NCBI RefSeq assembly: GCF_013373865.1
Contig: NC_050471.1
Span: 12,900,983-12,964,982, forward strand
DNA from: Monomorium pharaonis
Taxonomy: Eukaryota > Arthropoda > Insecta > Hymenoptera > Formicidae
Reading direction: 5' to 3'
Length of the DNA: 64,000 nucleotides
The notes under the pieces were generated by a model. That model was not told where the DNA came from, made no database searches, and was given only the letters and a program-made list of their open reading frames with translations. Below are positions 57,696 to 64,000 of this stretch, one piece after another. The position numbers and the translations under genes are program-made. Each line of letters begins with the position of its first letter. Within the stretch, counting starts at the first letter, position 1.

Positions 57696-58092
57696 TGCCA
57701 TTGGCTTTGCCTATACCTGGTTGATCAATTCGCCAATATATTTCATCACAAACTCGCCTTTAACGAAAATGATAGTGCTCGGCCGACGCTCGCTTGCTCG
57801 TAGGCTCTGATTGTTCCCGTTGCTGCAATCTCTAATCTCATTGCTGTTCTTTATCGAGACCTTCGCCGTAATCCGCGTACACTTCGCCGTCGTCTATTAC
57901 CATCTGTAATTATACGTCTAGAATTTATCGCTGCTACCGTGTACACGTAACCGTTCTGTTTACGTACGTAGGTCAGAGCCTATGAGCAAGCGAGCGTCGG
58001 CCGAACATCATCATCAATCTCGTTAAAGGAGAATTTGTGGTGGAATATATTAGCGAATTGATTAATCAGGCAGAGGCAAAGCTAACGGCAGA
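57696..58092. mobile_element. ~400 bp foldback element inside the CCAGACAG element
   Basis: GTGCCATTGGCTTTGCC and GGCCGACGCTCGCTTGCTC and TAGGCTCTGA on the left pair with TCAGAGCCTATGAGCAAGCG, AGCGTCGGCCG and GGCAAAGCTAACGGCA on the right. Arms of about 115 bp surround a ~160 bp centre. Non-coding. Confidence 0.7.
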
Positions 58093-58904
58093 CAATAAGA
58101 TTTTTTGCTGCTCTTGTAACTTATAGTTTCTGAAAATTTTTAGGATTCTTAACTGACTGTGTAAAACATGCCGATAACCAACGAAAACCTAACCACTACT
58201 ACGGCCATATTGCTTTTTAGTTCACTTGTGCATGCAGATGGTGTTGGCAGAGCGAGTACAAATAAGGATATCATATGGATATACAAAGTGGTCCATTTTA
58301 GGATATCTTTTCAATGTCCACAAATGTATATCCTATGGATATTCTCATAAAGTCCATGGACATCAAGACAGGAAATGGACATAAAACGGATATCCATAGG
58401 ACATCCTGTGCTGTCTGGATTATAACGATAAAAAAGGTGTCAGTAGCACGATGACGTAAGTCGGTCAGCTGCAGCAGTCAGCATCGAGCGCATCGCGCAA
58501 GGTTTCGCGCAATCCGCTCGACAATTAGTGCAATGCTCCTTAGATAGCACTTGCTGTCTAAGCAATAATTTGGAATACTGACCCATTTACGCCCTCACGC
58601 AATCCTCCCCTTCTTTCGATCCAACTACTGAATTATCAGATATATAAACTGGCGAAAGAAGGTGAGGAACGGGTCAATTCGAAGTAGACAAACTAAGACA
58701 ACACACGACACTCTGCTTTGCGGGGTCGTGGACAACGAGCTCATAGATGCGACACTCTGCCTTGCGGTGTCGCGATCTATTCACTGTAAACAAATACAAG
58801 AATAAAAGTGTTTAATACAAATAACGGTGTAAGTGACCAAATACCTTCCTCGCGAGATCTCTGGCAGCGATCCCAAATCGTACTCACAACGAGGAGTACA
58901 ACAG

Positions 58905-58922
58905 TGGTGGCAGCGGTGGGAT
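58905..58922 (+). other. Primer binding site candidate
   Basis: TGGTGGCAGCGGTGGG begins one base after the left LTR. TGG at this place is expected to pair with a tRNA 3' CCA end; I cannot name the tRNA with confidence. Confidence 0.45.
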
Positions 58923-59347
58923 TTGCACTGCCAAAAGGAAGATCCAAGAGGAACCAAGCGTCACCGAGCAATCAGCTGTACAGGCCAGGAAGCCAGCCAC
59001 GCCGGAGCGTACATAGCGCGTCAGCGATAAGAGAGAAACTCGAGACGACGCCGAGACCCACCGCGAAAAGGCTTAGCTGATCGCCATACCATGCAGCTCA
59101 TCGTACTTATGTAAGTCCGACAAACATTAAACTGTAACGCGAAACAAGCGTAGGACGACATAAAACTGTAACGCGACTAAAGCGAAATATCGGTTGACCC
59201 CCGGTAACCGTGATTACCGTAAAAGAAATAGCTAGGATAGCTACTGTAATTCAAAGGCATACGAATGCAAACGCACTAGCGCAACGCGACATACGATACC
59301 GCGAAATAAAACGCGAACTCAGCACGCGCGCTTATACTCGAACGTAA

Positions 59348-60754
59348 ATGTCCGATCAAAACACTGATACAGCGCTTAATGTTGTTCAAGAGGCGTTAGA
59401 AGAAATATTTGATAACGCGCTTCGACTTTTGGATAGAAACGAAGCACAGCCGCCGCCGCGAGAAACGGCCAGAAATGCGCGACAACCTACTAACCACGCG
59501 TTAGATCTGTCGTATGGGCACTCACCCCGAGATGTACATCAGCAAGGGATCAACACTTACCATTTAAGTTTAAAGAAAGCGCAAAATATGATTCCCGAAA
59601 TTAATGGAACTTCGAGGGAACGAGTACGAGAATATTTGAACGCAAGCTCCTATGAAAAACATACATCCGTCGGACGAATATCATACTCCTCGATACTATG
59701 TACCAAATTCAAGGGCAAAGCGATGATGGATTTCCACACTCGCGATATAGAAAACTACGACTAGTTGAAAAGGGAATTAGAAAATGAATATCTGGGCAAG
59801 CGCAGCACCGCCCATTTGCAGCTCGAATTTAACTCCCTGAAACAGAAGTCAAACGAAACCGCTCAAGAATTTGGACGAAGAGTAGACAACTTGGCCATGG
59901 AGCTATACGAATCCATGGAGGAAGGTAAAAACCATACGATAGAACAGCAGCGGGCGATACTTGAGAGCATCAAAGAACAAGTCCTTTACAACTACCAAAT
60001 AGGGTTACACGAAGAAATAAAGCTATTAGTTCGAGCCCAACGAAATAACACGCTTCAAGAAGCAATCGCAGGAGCTAGTGCGGAAGAAAAAGTTAAGGGG
60101 GCAAGCACGCGCCTAAACGGCAATAAGCGGGATATGCCAAATGTCCAACGCAATAACCGTGCTCCGACCATCCGTTGCGGAAAGTGCGGAAAAATCAGAC
60201 ACGACGGAAGAGACTGCCGATTCAGCAGATACGCCAACCGGTTCGAATTACCCCGACCGGAAGGACGGCCACGAGTAAATACAGCAGTACAACAATGCAG
60301 TTACTGCAAGAAAACGGGCCACAGCCGAAACGAATGCTGGACCCTGCATGGACGACCTCAACAGAAAGACGAGGATCGCCCGGTAGTAAAGCCAAAAAGG
60401 AAAATAGAAAAAGACGCTAAACAACGTACAAGTAAAGCCGTCAAAATGATAAAACATGCCGATACGGCAAGTAGCGACGAGAGCTCGGACGATGACTCGA
60501 GCACGACGGGCACCGCCGCCGCGTATCAAGTTACGCATGTAAAGCGAGACGCACACAAAGACAGCGGATTTGACATAGTCACGCATCCAATACGAGAGAC
60601 CAAGTCAGGAAAAATCGACATGTTATTCGATTCCAGAGCCACACTCTCGTTGATAAAAGTAAAAAATTTAAAAGGCAAAACCAAAATACGTTATAAAAGA
60701 ATAGTCCTCGTCGGGATAACAGGCCACAAGGTACTTATTTCTATAGTATTCTGA
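59348..60754 (+). pseudogene. gag: gag-protease region of the gypsy element, with in-frame TAG
   Basis: ATG at 59348; one frame to 60754 broken only by TAG at 59762-59764. The N-terminal and central part is capsid-like (GKRSTAHLQLEFNSLKQKS, then QEFGRRVDNLAMEL). Two CCHC zinc knuckles follow: CGKCGKIRHDGRDC (60176-60217) and CSYCKKTGHSRNEC (60296-60337), which bind genomic RNA in Gag proteins. Near the end MLFDSRATLSL occupies the place of the protease active site, but the residue after Asp-Ser is Arg where Gly is normal, so the protease is probably dead. The frame then runs into the deletion that removed reverse transcriptase. The upstream 445 bp between LTR and ATG is leader. Confidence 0.8.
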
Positions 60755-60755
60755 T

Positions 60756-62306
60756 TTCTCAAAAGAATTCAACGTAACAACGGACGCCTCCGACTACGCA
60801 GTGGGAGCCGTACTATCGCAAGGACCGATAGGCAAAGACCGCCCCATAACATATGCGAGTCGAGTGCTAAACCGTGCAGAACAAAACTATAGCACAACAG
60901 AAAAAGAATTACTGGCTATAGTATGGGCCGTCAAGCATTTTAGACCGTACATATACGGCACTAAGTTTAAAATTATCACTGACCACAAGCCCCTTGTATG
61001 GCTATTCAGTGTAAACGACCCTGGATCGAGATTAATCCGGTGGCGTTTAAAATTGGAAGAATACGATTACGAAATCGTACATAAGGCCGGACGCGCGAAC
61101 GCAAACGCCGATGCGTTGAACTGCAACGTGAAACCAGAGGTTCACATTACGGAGACGGCTGATAAAATGCTCGCGTTAGACAAAGACAAAAAGCACAGTC
61201 AAATACACACGAGAAACAAAAAAAACAAAAATAATGAGACCGTGCAAAGCTACACGGAAGAAGAAAAGCGGCAAATACTACACGAATATCATGATGTACC
61301 CACCGGAGGGCATCAAGGGGTCGAAAGAACCCTAAAAAAAATACGGTTAAAATATAACTGGCCCGGAATAACGGCAGACGTAGAAAAGCATATTAAAAAA
61401 TGCGAACCCTGCCAGAAAAACAAATTATCTAAAAGAAATAAGATACCGTTAGTAATTACGAATACCCCCAGCCGACCATTCGAAAAATGCGCTCTGGACA
61501 TCGTGGGACCACTGACAGAGACAGCAAATGGAAATAAGTACCTGCTAACGTTCCAAGATCACCTGACAAAATTCAGCAAGGCGATGCTGATTCCAAATCA
61601 AGAGGCAAACACGGTAAGCAAGGAATTTGTAACCAAGATTGTCCTAGAATACGGTACACCCGAATGTATCCTGACAGATCAAGAGACAAATTTTAGTGAA
61701 ATCTTCAAAAACGCGTGTAAGCTACTGAAGATAGACAAAATTCAAACCACTGCTTACCACCCTGAGAGTAACGGCACCCTTGAGAGATCGCACTGGACAT
61801 TAGCGGAATATCTGCGACATTTTATAAATAAAGGACAGACGTACTGGGACGAATGGATCCCGTATGCAATGCATACATATAATGCTACCCCCTACATGGC
61901 GACTGGATTCACTCCGTTCGAGCTAGTTTTCGGAAGACAAGCCGAACTGCCGACAGCCCTGAGCAGACCCCCGAATCTTACGTATAACTACGAAGATTAC
62001 GCACAGGAACTGCGGGAAAACATAAGGGCAACAAACCAAATCGCAAGGGAGAAAATTAAAGAAGAAAAGCAAAAGGCCAAGAAATATTACGATAAAACTA
62101 ATAAAGAAATAAGAAACAAGATAGGAGATAAAGTACTCCTGTACGATGAGACTCTCCGTCGCGGGAGATCCAAAAAACTAGACGCGAAATGGACGAGACC
62201 CTACATAATCACTGAGAAACACTCAGACGCAAATTATACAATAAAAAAGGGCAGGACGTTAACGCGTGTACACACAAATAGACTAAAACCGTTTATAGAA
62301 GCATAA
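60756..62306 (+). pseudogene. pol: pol remnant of the gypsy element: RNase H and integrase, RT missing
   Basis: The open frame begins inside the C-terminal edge of reverse transcriptase (DFSKEFNVTTDASDY). RNase H acidic residues are visible in TTDASDYAVG, TEKELLAIVWAVKHF, IITDHKPL and ANADAL. Integrase follows: an H2C2 zinc domain (H-D-V-P-T-G-G-H ... CEPCQKN), then catalytic Asp in LDIVGPL, Asp in LTDQETNF and Glu in NGTLERSH. The C-terminal segment ends at 62306. The whole RT palm and fingers are absent: the sequence passes from protease to RNase H across about 60750. The element order PR-(RT)-RH-IN defines Ty3/gypsy. It could move only with enzymes supplied by a relative. Confidence 0.85.
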
Positions 62307-62615
62307 TGACAAAGAAAGAAGGTAAAACTGAAACGAGGAGAATACCTCAGAAGAAGACAGAAACAAATTTTATAATAGAGCACACACAATTAAACATTCT
62401 ATTTTGCGCATAAATCGTGCCATTTAAGTCAAAAGAAATTTTTTTTTGCGAAAGGTTGTATATACGACATTCGACACCTCGTAATGTAATTATTATAATT
62501 ATTATTGTAATTATAGTTTATAAGCGTCGAAAAACGAAAATTGTAAACAATCTGACGACGCGATATAACTATAAGCGAAAAAGCGAAAATTCAGTACCCT
62601 TATTTTCTTTTTATC
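62307..62615. other. Non-coding 3' leader of the right LTR
   Basis: AT-rich, between the pol stop and the polypurine tract. No env-like ORF is present. Confidence 0.7.
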
Positions 62616-62627
62616 AGGGGGAAGGGA
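62616..62627 (+). promoter_or_regulatory. Polypurine tract
   Basis: AGGGGGAAGGGA directly abuts the right LTR start TGTTATGAG, the usual site for plus-strand DNA priming. Confidence 0.75.
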
Positions 62628-63188
62628 TGTTATGAGTGACACACTCATAACGATAAAAAAGGTGTCAGTAGCACAATGACGTAAGTCGGTCAGCTGCAGC
62701 AGTCAGCATCGAGCGCATCGCGCGAGGTCTCGCGCAATCCGCTCGACAATTAGCGCAATGCTCCTTAGACAGCACTTGCTGTCTAAGCAATAATTTGGAA
62801 TACTGACCGATTTACGCCCTCACGCAATCCTCCACTTCTTTCGATCCAACTACCGAATTATCGGATATATAAACCGGCGAAAGAAGTTGAGAAGCGGGTC
62901 AATCCGAAGTAGACAAACTAAGACAACACACGACACTCTGCTTTGCGGGGTCGTGTATCGCCGATATAACTCATTGTAAATACACAACCACGACACTCTG
63001 CTTTGCGGGGTCGTGGACAACGAGCTCATAGACGCGACACTCTGCCTTGCGGGGTCGCGATCTATTCACTGTGAACGAATACAAGAATAAAAGTGTTTAA
63101 TACAAATAACGGTGTAAGTGACCAAATACCTTCCTCGCGAGATCTCTGGCAGCGATCCCAAATCGTACTCACAACGAGGGGTACAACA
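62628..63188 (+). repeat. Right LTR of the gypsy element, 561 bp
   Basis: TGTTATGAGTGACACACTC to GGGGTACAACA. About 56 bp longer than the left LTR because a CACGACACTCTGCTTTGCGG unit is duplicated (62930-63030). TATAAA-like GATATATAAACC at about 62863 and AATAAAAG at 63086 mark promoter and polyadenylation signal. Confidence 0.9.
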
Positions 63189-63192
63189 CTTT

Positions 63193-63459
63193 GAACATTC
63201 GCATGTTATGATAATATTAATGTAATTTCTTTGTGACAGATATTATTTTAATGCTATAGATTCGTTACTGAGCTATATTATTGAAAATACATAATTCTAT
63301 ATAAAACCATTATTCTCTAAGAAATTATAACATTGATTGGAACTACATGAATTGGTTAGGGATCAGCTATTGTTCTTTCGTTGGATAAAAACACTTATGG
63401 ACTTATCGCACTCGTCACATAATAACTTTTATTTTACTGTTATTAATTTAAATACATAC
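63193..63459. other. Companion-gene intron 1 remnant
   Basis: AT-rich sequence between the gypsy element and companion-gene exon 1. No exon or signal recognised. Confidence 0.6.
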
Positions 63460-63730
63460 CATTTCGTGCTTTTTCTGCATCTTCTACGCTGACTACTACG
63501 ATGTACTCTTTATTCTTGTCTGCATTTAATAGAACTATTTTTTCAACGGGCGCCGCCATGATGCTACTGCGAATGCCTCACCTCGCGAGCCGCAGTAACG
63601 AAAGCAGGAAGTGACGAAAAAATCTATGACGTCATATGAACATGAAAGTGCGTTTGAAGTTAACTGTCACGTATTTCGAAACGGCATTTGCAGTACTGTC
63701 AGCACTGACAATACATTTCGGAACGCAGCC

Positions 63731-63910
63731 TTAGATGGAAACTGGAAAAAAAATTTAAACTAGATGCGTTTATTTAGAAGGTACTAATAAAATTACTAAT
63801 ATTTGAAGCGTCTATTTAGACGCTACTGATGAAATTAGTAATATATGATGCGTCTATTTAGACGGCACTAGTAAAATTAATAATACCTGAAGCATCTATG
63901 TAGATCAGTG
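63731..63910. repeat. ~47 bp minisatellite, right part
   Basis: Continues the 44330-44768 array (AGATGCGTTTATTTAGAAGG, GAAGCGTCTATTTAGACGCT and so on) after the Harbinger right end. 63910-64000 is GC-richer with nothing recognised. Confidence 0.85.
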
Positions 63911-64000
63911 CTCAACGTTAGTTGCCCTTTTCGAGCAGATTTCAGAGGCAACGCCTACCGTTCCCCCACTACCGCTCGCGACCTTGACGGTCGAGCCGCT

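Larger units (their letters stand above)
53005..58418. mobile_element. CCAGACAGCACA-ended element in the gypsy LTR, itself split
   Basis: Ends CCAGACAGCACACGGATATCC (left) and GGACATCCTGTGCTGTCTGG (right) are inverted repeats. Many GGACATCC and GGACGTTCTATGGA motifs lie inside. Without copy 4 of the three-ORF element (53614-57631) it is about 1.4 kb, and it holds a second foldback at 57696-58092. No transposase gene was seen. It shares motif style with the 124 bp MITE at 45871. Confidence 0.7.
52985..58903 (+). repeat. Left LTR of the gypsy element, split by a 5.4 kb insertion
   Basis: LTR sequence is 52985-53004 plus 58419-58903 (about 505 bp). Comparison with the right LTR (TGTTATGAGTGACACACTC, then ATAACGATAAAAAAGGTG) shows that 53005-58418 is foreign. 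Confidence 0.88.
52985..63188 (+). mobile_element. Ty3/gypsy LTR retrotransposon (RT deleted), with nested insertions
   Basis: Left LTR 52985-58903 (interrupted), right LTR 62628-63188, 4 bp target duplication CTTT (52981-52984, 63189-63192). LTR ends are TGTTATGAG and GTACAACA. A primer-binding-site candidate (TGGTGGCAGCGGTGGG) begins at 58905, and a polypurine tract AGGGGGAAGGGA ends at 62627. Internal order is gag with two CCHC knuckles, protease remnant, RNase H, integrase. This order of pol domains identifies Ty3/gypsy. The reverse transcriptase is missing and gag has a stop, so it is not autonomous. The two LTRs are very similar, indicating a fairly young insertion. It sits in the companion gene's intron. 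Confidence 0.9.
47516..63559 (-). pseudogene. Harbinger companion gene, exons scattered by insertions
   Basis: Minus strand. Exon 1 is 63559-63460 (MAAPVEKIVLLNADKNKEY..., 33 codons plus 1 base). Exon 2 is 52490-52395 (DINFATALLQIAKNEQQ...). Exon 3 starts at 52325, is cut at 52295 by an insertion, and resumes at 47675-47516 (RKRKLNTIEEYLLYIKEEQ... ending FLEHKK). Phases agree at every junction, and taking out the 47680-52294 insertion with one GTAC leaves the frame open. The product would be about 128 residues with a basic patch and a long charged helix, the shape of the C-terminal half of Harbinger Myb/MADF partners. I see no Myb domain, so an exon may be lost. A 10.2 kb gypsy element lies in intron 1, and exon 3 is physically split. 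Confidence 0.6.
44769..63730. mobile_element. PIF/Harbinger transposon, expanded to 19 kb by nested insertions
   Basis: Left end GGTTGCGTTCCGAAATTTACTG; right end, in reverse complement, GGCTGCGTTCCGAAATGTATTG. Flanked by TTA (44766-44768 and 63731-63733), the 3 bp target typical of PIF/Harbinger, and the minisatellite runs on at both sides. It carries a spliced DDE transposase on plus and a second spliced gene on minus, the usual two-gene layout. Subtracting the solo LTR (47165-47472), the LTR-like element (47680-52294) and the gypsy element (52985-63188) leaves about 3.8 kb, a normal size. TGACGTCA palindromes lie near both ends (44806 and 63627). Both genes could have been active at insertion; the second is now interrupted. 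Confidence 0.88.

Noticed and set aside
60248..60586. Minus-strand 112-codon ORF
   Set aside because: Antisense shadow of gag.

Overview
The window looks like a repeat-dominated, AT-rich insect chromosome, probably pericentromeric or otherwise heterochromatic. A hymenopteran, perhaps an ant, is my inference from the mix of elements; no host gene fixes the species. Spliced genes, TATA boxes, AATAAA signals, microsatellites, LTR, non-LTR, Harbinger and foldback elements all point to a eukaryote. Very little is ordinary host coding sequence. The one fair candidate is a terminal exon at 21692-21904.

Region 1 (1-20395) is a satellite of about 116 bp monomers with higher-order repeats. It is loaded with three copies of an uncharacterised 3.3-3.5 kb element with TG...CA ends. 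Copies 1 and 2 (1423-4875, 11204-14693) lie in a block of about 5.2 kb duplicated 9.8 kb apart. Copy 3 (17133-20395) is in the opposite orientation, beside a point where the satellite itself inverts. The element carries three small ORFs in one direction, here called A, B and C. B and C share the same spacing of three CxxC pairs, and a conserved splice donor and acceptor lie between A and B.

Region 2 (20396-41480) holds a 964 bp solo LTR (4 bp target duplication TATT) in an apparent intron. A 6.9 kb non-coding element at 22951-29820 has inverted arms of about 2.1 kb; each arm carries a promoter pointing inward and heat-shock-element-like sites. Next come decayed genes of a type I associate with insect virus-like elements, one resembling double-jelly-roll capsid proteins and one unknown gene split by a 1.9 kb insertion. 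A diverged relative of the long-inverted-repeat element fills 33998-39698, followed by foldback MITEs.

Region 3 (41488-64000) contains a five-exon Myb/SANT (Zeste-type) gene with one in-frame stop. To its right is a strikingly nested transposon stack. A roughly 47 bp minisatellite (44330-44768 and 63731-63910) is split by a PIF/Harbinger element (44769-63730, TSD TTA) with a spliced DDE transposase and an oppositely oriented companion gene. That element is interrupted by a solo LTR (47165-47472), by an LTR-like element (47680-52294) that contains an ORF1-only LINE, and by a full-length Ty3/gypsy retrotransposon (52985-63188, TSD CTTT) lacking its reverse transcriptase. The left LTR of the gypsy element is split by a CCAGACAGCACA-ended element (53005-58418). 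That in turn contains copy 4 of the three-ORF element (53614-57631), which itself contains a tRNA-like foldback element (54894-55893). The nesting gives a relative order of insertion.

The main candidates for something undescribed are the three-ORF TG...CA element and the promoter-armed long-inverted-repeat family. All identifications come from reading the sequence; no database search was possible.
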